Of a stretch of DNA of 64,000 nucleotides, positions 10,168-18,782 are shown one piece after another. The translations under genes and the position numbers were made by a program. The stretch lies in the NCBI RefSeq assembly GCF_029581575.1, contig NZ_CP089975.1, positions 992,001-1,056,000 on the forward strand. Direction: 5' to 3'. The notes under the pieces are model-generated. The model was not told the origin of the DNA, ran no database searches, and saw only the letters and a list, made by a program, of their open reading frames with translations. The first letter of the stretch is position 1; each line of letters starts with the position of its first letter. This DNA comes from Moraxella nasibovis. GTDB taxonomy: Bacteria; Pseudomonadota; Gammaproteobacteria; Pseudomonadales; Moraxellaceae.

Positions 10168-11430
10168 CTAAAAGCTACTGTGAAGCACCGCCATCTCAGA
10201 CAGGGCAAACTGCCGCACATCGTTTAGCATCGTCGTGTCAAAATTGTGAATAAAGGCAAACGAAAGCTTGCGGTCAGGGTCGCAAAAAGCCACCGAGCCA
10301 TTATAGCCCATGTGTCCATAGGCATTGGGCGTGTGCTGTATGCTAAATAGTCGATGAAAGCCTGTCCGCCAGCGCATGTTGGCAGGCATCACCGCATCAA
10401 AGCCATCGACCTGCACACGGCGCAAATCTGCCATGACAGCAGGGGAGATCAGTATCTGATCTTGCCATACGCCGCCATTTGCGTGCATGGCGTAAATCAA
10501 AGCTAGGGCATGGGCGCTGGATACGCCATTGGCAGCAGGGATTTTGGCGCACATTACTGACGGGCTATAATACTCCACGCCATCTCGTCCATTGGGCATG
10601 AGGGCGTTTTTGTAGTTAGTAAGATTCATCTTGGAGGTGTCAAAATACAGACGGTTGATGTTGGCGGTACCAAGAAGATTGGTGCTGCCAAGTGCATCTT
10701 GCCACAGCTTAGCGGCAGGCAGCTTTGACAGCGTCTGTACGGTCTGTGGGCTGTCTGGCTTTAAAGTGGGTTTGCGCTTAGTGTCAGGCACGCCTTCAAA
10801 ATAACGCACCGGTCTTGCCACCTCATCGACCTTATCATAAGGAAGCTCATAATAAATCTGCCCGACCATGCCAAGTGGCTTGGCAAGATGCTCATCGAGC
10901 ACCGCCTGCAAACGCTGACCTGTGACACGCTCAATCACATGACCCAAGATCCAGCCTGAGACAAGGGCGCTGTATGCACTGGCATAGCCATGCTGTTCTT
11001 GACCTTTTGGGATATCAGGACTCATCGACGCCACAAGCTCGCCCATCGCCTGCCAGTCGGTCAAGTCATCGACAGACTGTGTCAAATTTGCAATATTAAA
11101 CAGCCCAGCGCTGTGCGTGAGTACTTGGCGCAGTGTGATGTTTTGTTTGCCATGATTGGCAAATGCCGCCCAATACTGCCCAATCGGTGCGTCATAATCG
11201 ATGATGCCTTTTGATACCAAGATCGCCACCAGCGTCGCCATCACGCCCTTGCCGATGGAAAAATTCACCGAAAGCGTCTTGGTCGTCCATGCGTCATTGA
11301 TGGTGGCGTTGCCAAAGGCTGTATTGACCACTTCTTTGCCATCTTGATAAATGACGAGCGCACCGCCTGCCGTTGGTTCGTCGAATTGTAGCTGTTCTAG
11401 CACTTGGGGGAAATCTTGCCAGCTTGTCAT
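10168..11430 (-). CDS. Serine hydrolase of the beta-lactamase/EstB family
   Basis: Penicillin-binding-protein-like fold. S58-I-G-K61 gives the SxxK nucleophile motif. Y153-S-A is the YxN-equivalent base, and HMGYNG near residue 380 is the HxG motif. No signal peptide is visible, so a cytoplasmic esterase or lipase-like role (EstB type) is more likely than a secreted beta-lactamase. It lies 96 bases downstream of the MaoC gene on the same strand and may share its transcript. The substrate is unknown. Confidence 0.85.
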   Translation of the reverse strand: MTSWQDFPQVLEQLQFDEPTAGGALVIYQDGKEVVNTAFGNATINDAWTTKTLSVNFSIGKGVMATLVAILVSKGIIDYDAPIGQYWAAFANHGKQNITLRQVLTHSAGLFNIANLTQSVDDLTDWQAMGELVASMSPDIPKGQEQHGYASAYSALVSGWILGHVIERVTGQRLQAVLDEHLAKPLGMVGQIYYELPYDKVDEVARPVRYFEGVPDTKRKPTLKPDSPQTVQTLSKLPAAKLWQDALGSTNLLGTANINRLYFDTSKMNLTNYKNALMPNGRDGVEYYSPSVMCAKIPAANGVSSAHALALIYAMHANGGVWQDQILISPAVMADLRRVQVDGFDAVMPANMRWRTGFHRLFSIQHTPNAYGHMGYNGSVAFCDPDRKLSFAFIHNFDTTMLNDVRQFALSEMAVLHSSF

Positions 11431-11526
11431 GAAGCACTCTTTGTTTGGGGTTTGGAAACAGTGGGGCTGCCATCAACACAAAAACTGGAAATTAATCCAG
11501 TCTTTGAGCGTTGGATTTGTGCATGA

Positions 11527-12405
11527 TCACAAAAAAGTAATGCGACCTTGCAGATGTGGCTTGTCTGTGCCTGCTGCATACAGCGCAAAGCTGCGACCAT
11601 CTGTCTCTTGGCGTGCCACAAAATCAATCTTAGAAGGCAGAAAAATCGGCGTTTTGAATGATACATCCACTCGATAAGCCTTGGGCAAATCATGAAACTG
11701 AGCGATGCTTGCCGCCTTTGACCACATGCCATGCGCAATCGCACGAGGAAAGCCAAAAGCTCTCGCCGACAGCGGATGCAAGTGAATCAAGTTAAAATCA
11801 CCAGAGACGAACGCATAGCGACGACCGATGTCTTCAGGAATGTTGATGAGCTCTGCCCAGTGGTTATCATCAGGTTCAAGGCGTGGGGCTGGCGTTTCGA
11901 TGCTTTTAGCCTTGGCACGCTCTTCGGCGCTTTTTTTCTGGCGAGAAAGGTAGGTGGATACGCCTTCCCACACCAGCTCGCCGTCGATGGTGGCTGTCGT
12001 CACGAAATCAAACTGCTGCCCTTTGTCATGCGCTCGCAGATTTGCCAGACGCACCGAGAGTGTCACAGACTCGCTGTCGTAGATGACTCGATACTGGGTG
12101 ACGCTGTTTTCAAGATGCACCAAGCCAAGCATGGCAAAAGGAAAATCTGGCTTTGCCATCATGTTCATCTGCAAAGTCTGAGACAGCACGGCATAATAAG
12201 TTGGCGGCACACGACCGTCATTGATGAATCCGCAGATTTTGCGGTACTCTTTTAAGTTATGCTCATCAATGGCAAGATGATCCACTTGATACACCGACTC
12301 TGGCAAATCACTCGCCTTATTATCGCCAATGGGAATCAAGCTTTTGATGACATTGGCGTAAGTGGTGTGCATTTTTGGCAATTCTTTAAAATGTTGTTCT
12401 GCCAT
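11527..12405 (-). CDS. MaoC-like acyl dehydratase
   Basis: Hot-dog-fold protein predicted to hydrate or dehydrate (R)-3-hydroxyacyl thioesters. The C-terminal half carries the hydratase-2 motif with the catalytic Asp/His region (FNLIHLHPLSARAFGFPRAI, then AHGMW). The 292 residues suggest a double hot-dog, with a degenerate N-terminal copy. The start at 12405 is preceded by AGGTATCGT. It sits 50 bases after the FabG-like gene, so the two probably act in sequence: ketoreduction, then dehydration. Confidence 0.87.
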   Translation of the reverse strand: MAEQHFKELPKMHTTYANVIKSLIPIGDNKASDLPESVYQVDHLAIDEHNLKEYRKICGFINDGRVPPTYYAVLSQTLQMNMMAKPDFPFAMLGLVHLENSVTQYRVIYDSESVTLSVRLANLRAHDKGQQFDFVTTATIDGELVWEGVSTYLSRQKKSAEERAKAKSIETPAPRLEPDDNHWAELINIPEDIGRRYAFVSGDFNLIHLHPLSARAFGFPRAIAHGMWSKAASIAQFHDLPKAYRVDVSFKTPIFLPSKIDFVARQETDGRSFALYAAGTDKPHLQGRITFL

Positions 12406-12454
12406 ACGATACCTATTGTTAAGTTTTTTTTGAAATGTTAATCATCGATGCGGT

Positions 12455-13816
12455 TTAGGCGCCAAGCAGGCTTTGACCGCAAACTCGTACGACATTGCCA
12501 TTAAGACCGCAGGCTTTTGGTGACAGCAGCCATGAGATGGTCTCTGCCACATCGACAGGCTCGCCGCCTTGGCTCATGGAGTTCATGCGTCTGCCTGCCT
12601 CTCGAATGGCAAACGGAATCAGCCCTGTCATCTTGGTCTCGATGAAACCCGGTGCGACAGCATTGATGGTTTGGTTGGTACCTTCAAAGGCTTTGGCGGT
12701 CGCCTCGACCAAGCCGATCACACCTGCCTTGCTCATGGCGTAGTTGGTCTGACCCAGATTGCCCGCAATGCCTGAGATGGACGAGACGCAGACGATGCGT
12801 GCGCTGTCGCTAAATCCTTGGTTGTTCATCAGATGGTCATTGATGGTGTGGATGGCTTTTAGGTTGATGTTCATCACCAGATCCCATTTGTCCTCGCCCA
12901 TGTTCGCCAGCGTCTTATCACGGGTAACGCCCGCATTATGCACGATGCCATCTAGCGCGCCACACGCTTTGACAATCTGTTCGGCAGCGTCTGGCGCTGT
13001 GATGTCAAGCGGCAGGGCGTGAGCGCCTAAGTTGCCAGCGACTTTTTGTAGCTCAGACAGGCTTTGAGGCACATCCAGACAGTATAGCGTAGCGCCATCA
13101 CGAGCCAGCACTTGTGCCACTGCCGCACCGATGCCACGAGAGGCACCTGTGACGAGAATTTTTCGACCTTGTAGTGGCTTGTTTTCATTGAATGCCACGA
13201 CATTTACTTCACCGCCTTTTTTGATAAAAATAGGCTGACCTGACACATAGGCAGACTTTGCTGACAAGAAAAATCTTAGTGCGTGGTCGAGGTGTGACTC
13301 AGCACCCATTTGCGTATAAAGGACATTGGCAGTGATGCCTTTTTTGAATTCTTTGCCCACTGATTTGGCAAAGCCTAGTAGGGCACGCTGAGCCAAGGCA
13401 AAGCCGATGTCATCTGCCGTGCAGCACTCAGGGCGAGCGATGATGATCACACGACCAGAGGCTTTGATACGGCGAGCAAGCGCATGGAAAAATTCATACA
13501 CCGCTTTGAGTCCGTCTGTGTCTTTGATGTTGGTGGCATCAAAAATCGCCACTTTAAATTTGGCATGGTCATCAGCAAGTCTTTCACTAAGCTGTTCACT
13601 GGTGGTGATCTTGGCGTCGAGATTGGCAAGCAGGCTACCGATGGCGTCTGCCACCGAAGTATCCTCGCCTGCCGTTTTGCCAAAGGCGACCTCACCACGC
13701 AGCACAGGCTGACCTGACTCATAGCGGTCAAGCTTGATGGGCATGGGCAGCCCTAGGTTTTTGGCGACTTTTTTGCCCAGTGGAGACTGTACCAATTCAC
13801 CATAACGATCGCTCAT
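12455..13816 (-). CDS. High-molecular-weight 3-oxoacyl-ACP/CoA reductase (FabG4-like)
   Basis: Short-chain dehydrogenase of about 453 residues, twice normal FabG length. The N-terminal half (1-205) resembles a degenerate Rossmann domain. The active C-terminal half starts with VTGASRGIG (222-230), then HNAGVTRDKTLANM and the catalytic YAMSK. This architecture matches mycobacterial FabG4-type reductases. The start follows AGGACA. First gene of the leftward reductase-MaoC(-hydrolase) operon, divergent from a thiolase. Together they could lengthen or degrade short acyl-CoAs. Confidence 0.88.
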   Translation of the reverse strand: MSDRYGELVQSPLGKKVAKNLGLPMPIKLDRYESGQPVLRGEVAFGKTAGEDTSVADAIGSLLANLDAKITTSEQLSERLADDHAKFKVAIFDATNIKDTDGLKAVYEFFHALARRIKASGRVIIIARPECCTADDIGFALAQRALLGFAKSVGKEFKKGITANVLYTQMGAESHLDHALRFFLSAKSAYVSGQPIFIKKGGEVNVVAFNENKPLQGRKILVTGASRGIGAAVAQVLARDGATLYCLDVPQSLSELQKVAGNLGAHALPLDITAPDAAEQIVKACGALDGIVHNAGVTRDKTLANMGEDKWDLVMNINLKAIHTINDHLMNNQGFSDSARIVCVSSISGIAGNLGQTNYAMSKAGVIGLVEATAKAFEGTNQTINAVAPGFIETKMTGLIPFAIREAGRRMNSMSQGGEPVDVAETISWLLSPKACGLNGNVVRVCGQSLLGA

Positions 13817-14327
13817 AAGATTGTCCTATTATCCTTAAAAGTGTATGTCATCTGTCATCAAAGCCTTAAGTCCATGATGAACTTGGGATCATCTGCCGTA
13901 AACTTTGGCGTTGGGTTGTGGCTTTGCATTCATTTTAATACTGCTTTAATTGTCATGCTGCTTGCGTCAAGCTTGGTCTTTAAAATTTACAACGACATTG
14001 GCATGACTCAGCTTGGCATAACCATACAAAAAGCATAAACACCTACATTCTAACACAAAAAATCAGCCTTACCACCCATTTATCATCGCTTTTTGTGTAC
14101 TGGTCGGTATTTGTTTGCGTGATTTGCCAAAATTTTGTTACAAATTACATCAATCTTTTTGCATCAATCTTTGGATTTTGATAAAAATAATGCTAAGCTA
14201 GTGGGGTGTTAAGACTGAGTGTTTGGGCTTTAAACCACCGATTGAACAGCGGATTTTAACAATATTAACAATGAACAACCCCTAAAATTTCACGATCACA
14301 GATCGCACTTGATTCAAGGAGAATCTT
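13817..14327. other. Divergent control region between reductase and thiolase genes
   Basis: About 510 bases. A 65-codon ORF on the + strand (13841-14038) has no ribosome site and I do not accept it. The region should contain the two divergent promoters. I found no convincing operator palindrome. Confidence 0.5.
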
Positions 14328-15611
14328 ATGACCATCAAAAAAGTCGCCATCTTAGGTGGCAATCGCATTCCCTTTGCCCGCTCAAATGGCGCTTATGCCG
14401 ACGCCAGCAACATCGACATGCTAAGCGCTGCCTTAGATGGCTTGGTGACACGCTTTGATCTGGCTGATAAAGAGATCGGCGAGGTGGTGGCAGGCACGGT
14501 GCTAAAACACAGCCGTGACCTAAACCTAACCCGTGAGTCTGTGCTAAATACCAGGCTTTCTGCCACGACGCCTGCCTATGACATCTCGCAAGCGTGCGGC
14601 ACAGGTCTTCAGGCAGCTTTTGCGGTGGCAAACAAAATCGCACTTGGCATCATTGATAGTGGCATTGCAGGCGGTACGGACACGACTTCTGATGCACCGA
14701 TTGCCTTAGGTGATGGCATCAGAAAGCCACTGCTGCGCTTAAATACTGCCAAAGACGCCAAGGCAAAACTTGCCGCACTAAGCACCATCAATCCAAAAAA
14801 ACTACTGGCGTTTCCTGAAAATGGTGAGCCACGCACCCGCCTATCTATGGGTGAGCACCAAGCAATCACTGCTTTGGAGTGGGACATCACTCGTGCTGAT
14901 CAAGATGCACTCGCCTATGCCAGCCATCAGAACTTGGCTCGTGCTTATGAAGAAGGCTTTTTTGACGACCTAATCACCCCTTACAAAGGCGTCAGCCGTG
15001 ATAATAATTTGCGTGCCGACACCACCCTTGAAAAACTTGCCACCTTAAAGCCTGTCTTTGGCAAGAAAAACGCCAATCCAACCATGACCGCCGCCAACTC
15101 CACGCCACTGACTGACGGTGCGTCTTGCGTGCTTTTGTCCAGTGATGAGTGGGCGCAGGCAAATGGCTATGAGCCTTTGGCGTACATCACGCATCAGCAG
15201 ACGGCAGCTGTGGATTTCATCGGCAAAGAAGGCTTGACCGAAGGGCTGCTCATGGCGCCTGCCTATGCCGTGCCAAAGATGCTACAAAGAGCAGGACTGA
15301 CCTTGCAAGACTTTGATTTTTATGAAATTCATGAGGCATTTGCTTCGCAAGTGCTGTCCACTTTGGCGGCATGGGAAGATGAAAAATTCTGTAAAAATCG
15401 TTTGGGCTTGGATGCGCCGCTTGGCTCAATCGACCGCAGCAAGCTCAATGTCAATGGCTCAAGCCTTGCCGCAGGGCATCCATTTGCAGCGACAGGTGGG
15501 CGCATTCTTGCCACTGCTGCCAAGCTACTGGCTCAAAAAGGCTCGGGTCGTGCGCTCATCTCCATCTGTGCAGCTGGCGGTCAAGGCGTTACTTGTATCT
15601 TGGAGCGCTGA
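14328..15611 (+). CDS. Acetyl-CoA C-acyltransferase (thiolase)
   Basis: Condenses or cleaves 3-ketoacyl-CoA. The acyl-accepting Cys90 lies in SQACGTGLQAA, the His base in YEIHEAFA, then NGSSLAAGHPFAATGGR and the second catalytic Cys in CAAGGQG. The 427-residue length resembles FadI-like thiolases. The ribosome site CAAGGAGAA precedes the ATG. Divergent from the FabG4-like/MaoC operon, so the module supplies thiolase, reductase and dehydratase steps. Direction (biosynthetic or degradative) cannot be told. Confidence 0.93.
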   Translation: MTIKKVAILGGNRIPFARSNGAYADASNIDMLSAALDGLVTRFDLADKEIGEVVAGTVLKHSRDLNLTRESVLNTRLSATTPAYDISQACGTGLQAAFAVANKIALGIIDSGIAGGTDTTSDAPIALGDGIRKPLLRLNTAKDAKAKLAALSTINPKKLLAFPENGEPRTRLSMGEHQAITALEWDITRADQDALAYASHQNLARAYEEGFFDDLITPYKGVSRDNNLRADTTLEKLATLKPVFGKKNANPTMTAANSTPLTDGASCVLLSSDEWAQANGYEPLAYITHQQTAAVDFIGKEGLTEGLLMAPAYAVPKMLQRAGLTLQDFDFYEIHEAFASQVLSTLAAWEDEKFCKNRLGLDAPLGSIDRSKLNVNGSSLAAGHPFAATGGRILATAAKLLAQKGSGRALISICAAGGQGVTCILER

Positions 15612-15657
15612 TTAGCCTGTATTTGCTTTAAGCTTAAGCATATGATAAGCATTTAAT

Positions 15658-15683
15658 AAAAGCATGCCTTAGGGCGTGCTTTT
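15658..15683 (+). terminator. Intrinsic terminator after the thiolase gene
   Basis: AAAAGCATGCC pairs with GGCGTGCTTTT (one G-T wobble) around a 4-base loop, followed by T residues. Confidence 0.8.
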
Positions 15684-15745
15684 TTGTGGCTTATTTATGA
15701 CTTAAAGTCGTCTGATAAATTGTATGACTTTTGTTAATTTTTCAC

Positions 15746-15774
15746 TTTACATTTGTACATTTTTTAGGTATGTT
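15746..15774 (+). promoter_or_regulatory. Probable sigma-70 promoter of cstA
   Basis: TTTACA, 17 bases, TATGTT. It lies about 110 bases before the cstA ATG, leaving a leader whose function is not evident. Confidence 0.45.
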
Positions 15775-15885
15775 ATTGCAGATGTATGTCTGGAAGTTTA
15801 AACACTTTTGGTGTTTTTTAGTGTTTTTTCGTGTTTTAAAATTTTCTTAACAGTAAATTTATCATCTTTTTAGGAATAACAACTC

Positions 15886-17469
15886 ATGTTATGGTTCTTT
15901 TTCTGTGTGGCGGTGCTTGTCATTGGCTACTTTGTGTATGGTAAGGTGGTCGAAAAAATTTTCGTCATCAATCCAAATCGTGAAACGCCCGCCTACACGA
16001 TGGCGGATGGCGTGGACTATGTGCCGATGTCAAAAGGTAAGATTTGGCTCATTCAGCTGCTGAATATCGCTGGCACAGGTCCGATTTTTGGTCCGATTTT
16101 GGGTGCGCTGTATGGGCCTGTGGCGATGCTTTGGATCGTGCTTGGCTGTATTTTTGCTGGGGCGGTGCATGACTATATGTGTGGTATGCTGTCTGTGCGT
16201 AATGGCGGTGCAAGCATGCCGTACTTGACGGGTAAATACTTGGGCGCCATCCCTAAGCACTTCATCAATCTTTTGGCGGTGGTGCTTTTGGTGTTGGTGG
16301 GCGTGGTATTTGTGGCAAGTCCTGCGCAGCTGCTTAGCTCCATCACGATGGATGTCTTTGGCACGACGGCGACGGGCGCCATCTCGGTGGACAATGCTGA
16401 GAGTGTGAGTGTTGCCGCCACCGATGCTGCCAATACGGTCTTTGGCATGACCAAAGAGGGCGTCATCATCGCTTGGACGACCATCATTTTTGTGTATTAC
16501 ATCGTCGCAACCTTGCTACCGATTGACAAAATCATTGGGCGTGTTTATCCATTCTTTGGCGGTCTATTGCTGTTCATGTCGCTTGGCATGACTTATGGCT
16601 TGGTTGCCAATGAATTAGGCACTGCTCAAAGCTATTTTTATAGTAGCATGGGCGGTCTGTCTGTCGAGGCATTTTTCCAAAACTTCCAGCCCAAAGGCGA
16701 TCTGCCCATCTGGCCGCTGCTATTTTTGACCATCACCTGTGGTGCTTTGTCGGGCTTTCACGCCACGCAGACACCGCTGATGGCTCGCTGCGCCATGAAT
16801 GAATCGGAAGGGCGCTTTATTTTCTACGGTGCGATGATTGCCGAGGGTATCATTGCTCTCATCTGGTGTACAGTGGGTCTGTCGTTCTATCCTGATTTGG
16901 TGTCGCTACAAGAAGCCATCGCCGCAGGTTCGCCATCAAAAGTGGTCTATGACAGCTCGATTGCTTACCTAGGTGCGATTGGCGGTGTATTTGCTGTGCT
17001 GGGTGTAGTGGTATTACCGATCACTTCGGGTGATACAGCTTTCCGTGCCGCTCGCTTGATCATTGCAGAGTTTTTGAACATGGAGCAGCGCACTTTGATG
17101 AAGCGCCTCATGATCGCCATTCCGCTGTTTGTGATTGGCTTTGTCGTGTCAAAAGTGGACTTTCAGATTCTATGGCGCTATTTTAGCTGGGCAAACCAAA
17201 CGGTCGCTGTCGTGATGCTTTGGACTGCCGCAGGCTATTTGTATCGCTATCGCAAGCTACATTGGATCTGCACCATTCCTGCCATCTTTATGACTGCCGC
17301 TTGCGCAACTTTCTTAGCCTATAATAAGATCGGCTTTGGTCTGGATTATACGCTGTCGCTGTACATCGGTGCGGCTTTGACTGCCTTGATTACCGCTGCG
17401 TTTTTCTTGTTTGTCAAGCGTGAAGGCATCGCAGGCGATCCTGAGGCGCTGGTGAATCACAAAGCTTAA
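15886..17469 (+). CDS. cstA: Carbon starvation protein A family transporter
   Basis: Polytopic inner-membrane protein of the CstA/BtsT family, known for peptide or pyruvate uptake. Family stretches include the N-terminal VYGKVVEKIF...TPAYTMADGVDYVP, IAGTGPIFGPILGALYGP, FAGAVHDYM, and GFHATQTPLMARC. The 527 residues are shorter than E. coli CstA (701) because the C-terminal extension is missing. Short members exist in related bacteria. The ATG at 15886 is the first residue of a hydrophobic helix. The substrate is not resolved. Confidence 0.92.
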   Translation: MLWFFFCVAVLVIGYFVYGKVVEKIFVINPNRETPAYTMADGVDYVPMSKGKIWLIQLLNIAGTGPIFGPILGALYGPVAMLWIVLGCIFAGAVHDYMCGMLSVRNGGASMPYLTGKYLGAIPKHFINLLAVVLLVLVGVVFVASPAQLLSSITMDVFGTTATGAISVDNAESVSVAATDAANTVFGMTKEGVIIAWTTIIFVYYIVATLLPIDKIIGRVYPFFGGLLLFMSLGMTYGLVANELGTAQSYFYSSMGGLSVEAFFQNFQPKGDLPIWPLLFLTITCGALSGFHATQTPLMARCAMNESEGRFIFYGAMIAEGIIALIWCTVGLSFYPDLVSLQEAIAAGSPSKVVYDSSIAYLGAIGGVFAVLGVVVLPITSGDTAFRAARLIIAEFLNMEQRTLMKRLMIAIPLFVIGFVVSKVDFQILWRYFSWANQTVAVVMLWTAAGYLYRYRKLHWICTIPAIFMTAACATFLAYNKIGFGLDYTLSLYIGAALTALITAAFFLFVKREGIAGDPEALVNHKA

Positions 17470-17481
17470 CAGCCCTTAATG

Positions 17482-17514
17482 AAAAAATGCGAATCTTGAC
17501 GGTTCGCATTTTTT
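17482..17514 (+). terminator. Intrinsic terminator after cstA
   Basis: A6TGCGAA (17482-17493) pairs perfectly with TTCGCAT6 (17503-17514), with a 9-base loop and more T after it. Confidence 0.88.
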
Positions 17515-17576
17515 TTTTGATTTGGGCGTCTTAAAATGATGGCAAGGCTACCTTTAAAGCCTTCAAGTCATAAGGA

Positions 17577-17900
17577 CTACAAGCAGTTTGGCGGCTTGGG
17601 CAAGCCTGCAATGCGATTGACATGGCGAGCGACCAATCCTGTATTAAACAAGGCTTGCAGCTTGGCGTTGTTGATTTCATCGTCAGGCAGGGTTTGGCTT
17701 AGGTGTTTGATGAGTGGGCGTGTCGCAGGACTGTGATGATATTTGTCAAAAAATGCCCGCACTTCGCCCAAAATGCGATAGTGAATCTCATCAAGCGTCA
17801 CATCCAGCGTGTCCGCCAATATTTGTGCCACCACAGGCGTCCAAAGCGTGTGATCGGTCAAATGCCCATCATCGTCTAAAGTCAATGTCAAATCTGCCAT
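17577..17900 (-). CDS. tusE: Sulfur relay protein TusE (DsrC family)
   Basis: Last carrier of the sulfur relay that passes persulfide from TusBCD to MnmA for 2-thiolation of tRNA U34. The conserved C-terminal end GLPKPPNCL contains the penultimate reactive Cys. I place the start at 17900 (MADLTLTL), which gives 107 residues like other TusE and is preceded by GGGAG. A longer reading to 17984 would overlap tusC and has an unlikely N-terminus. It lies 16 bases after tusC. Confidence 0.88.
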   Translation of the reverse strand: MADLTLTLDDDGHLTDHTLWTPVVAQILADTLDVTLDEIHYRILGEVRAFFDKYHHSPATRPLIKHLSQTLPDDEINNAKLQALFNTGLVARHVNRIAGLPKPPNCL

Positions 17901-17916
17901 AACAACTCCCAACCCA

Positions 17917-18222
17917 TCAAAACACCAGTACGCTGTCAAAATCTGTCGAACACACCGCATCCGTTGGCACAACCACATCGCCAATCACATCGTCCAAGCG
18001 AATGTCTGGGGCGAAATCTGCCCACGCTTTTGGTAAATCGTACAAATCCAGCGACTGAATCATGCCATAAATTCGGCTCTGTGGGTCATTTAACACCAAA
18101 TGACTGCCATCTGTAAAATAAAATTGTACCTGATGATCAAAACTTGCCAAAGTAAAACCCAAAGCAATCGCTTCGTAGCCGATCAGCTCACTGTCTGAGC
18201 GGATTTGTATTAAGAATTTCAT
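17917..18222 (-). CDS. tusC: Sulfur relay subunit TusC (DsrF-like)
   Basis: Small DsrE-fold protein of 101 residues between tusD and tusE. The stretch QSLDLYDLPKAW and the C-terminal end FDSVLVF match the TusC/DsrF pattern better than TusB/DsrH. No catalytic Cys is expected in this subunit. Since only one gene lies between tusD and tusE, either TusB is encoded elsewhere or this protein covers both roles. The TusC rather than TusB assignment is by recognition. Confidence 0.72.
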   Translation of the reverse strand: MKFLIQIRSDSELIGYEAIALGFTLASFDHQVQFYFTDGSHLVLNDPQSRIYGMIQSLDLYDLPKAWADFAPDIRLDDVIGDVVVPTDAVCSTDFDSVLVF

Positions 18223-18284
18223 GATAAATCAACATGGTCAAATGATAAAAATGGATAAATTCGCCAAAGGCTTAGTGGGCGTGA

Positions 18285-18665
18285 TTAAAATTGCATGACG
18301 GTGTCAGCACCATCAATCTGTAAGGCAAGCTCGGAAAGTCCCACCAAGCGAAACGGCGAACGCAAATTATCGCCGTCTAGGTGGTGGCGTTTGGCGTTGT
18401 CGCTGTCGGTAATGCCACGAGCCAAGGCGGTGCTGACACAGACGGGCAGGTCGAGCGAATATTCATCGGCAAGCTTGACCCATTCATCGGACACGCTTGG
18501 CACATCGGCGGTCTGCCACATCAGGCGGTTTGCGGTATAAGCCCCATCGCCATAAAAAAACACGCTAACATTTTGTTTTTGGTCTAGCAGGGATTTGGCG
18601 GTGGCGATGGCTTGTTTGGCGGTTTGGCTGTGTGGGTTTGCGGTAATGAGTAATAAAGTGGGCAT
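18285..18665 (-). CDS. tusD: Sulfurtransferase TusD (DsrE-like)
   Basis: Accepts sulfur from TusA on a conserved Cys, here in LPVCVSTALARGI, and passes it to TusE. The start at 18665 (MPTLLLITANP) gives 126 residues, the usual size. Upstream in-frame codons to 18854 encode an unrelated basic stretch and run into the glnE promoter region. First gene of a tusD-tusC-tusE operon. ttcA in the same window makes a different tRNA thio-modification and uses a different route. Confidence 0.88.
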   Translation of the reverse strand: MPTLLLITANPHSQTAKQAIATAKSLLDQKQNVSVFFYGDGAYTANRLMWQTADVPSVSDEWVKLADEYSLDLPVCVSTALARGITDSDNAKRHHLDGDNLRSPFRLVGLSELALQIDGADTVMQF

Positions 18666-18782
18666 GGCAATAAAATGTTTAGAAAAATAAAAATCTGCAA
18701 AATTGTGCTTATTATAGCGAATTTTTGGTGTAAAATGGGAAAACATTTTATTCTGTTTGTATTGTTTGTTGATTGAATTGCC

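Noticed and set aside
10168-11430. Serine hydrolase considered as a class C beta-lactamase (resistance gene)
   Set aside because: No signal peptide, and YSA instead of YxN. The operon context is acyl metabolism.
13841-14038. 65-codon hydrophobic ORF in the reductase/thiolase intergenic region
   Set aside because: It starts 25 bases from the reductase ATG on the other strand and has no Shine-Dalgarno or family pattern.
17577-17984. Longer tusE reading frame starting at 17984
   Set aside because: It would overlap tusC by 68 bases and add a Cys/Trp-rich stretch foreign to the family. The ATG at 17900 has a ribosome site.
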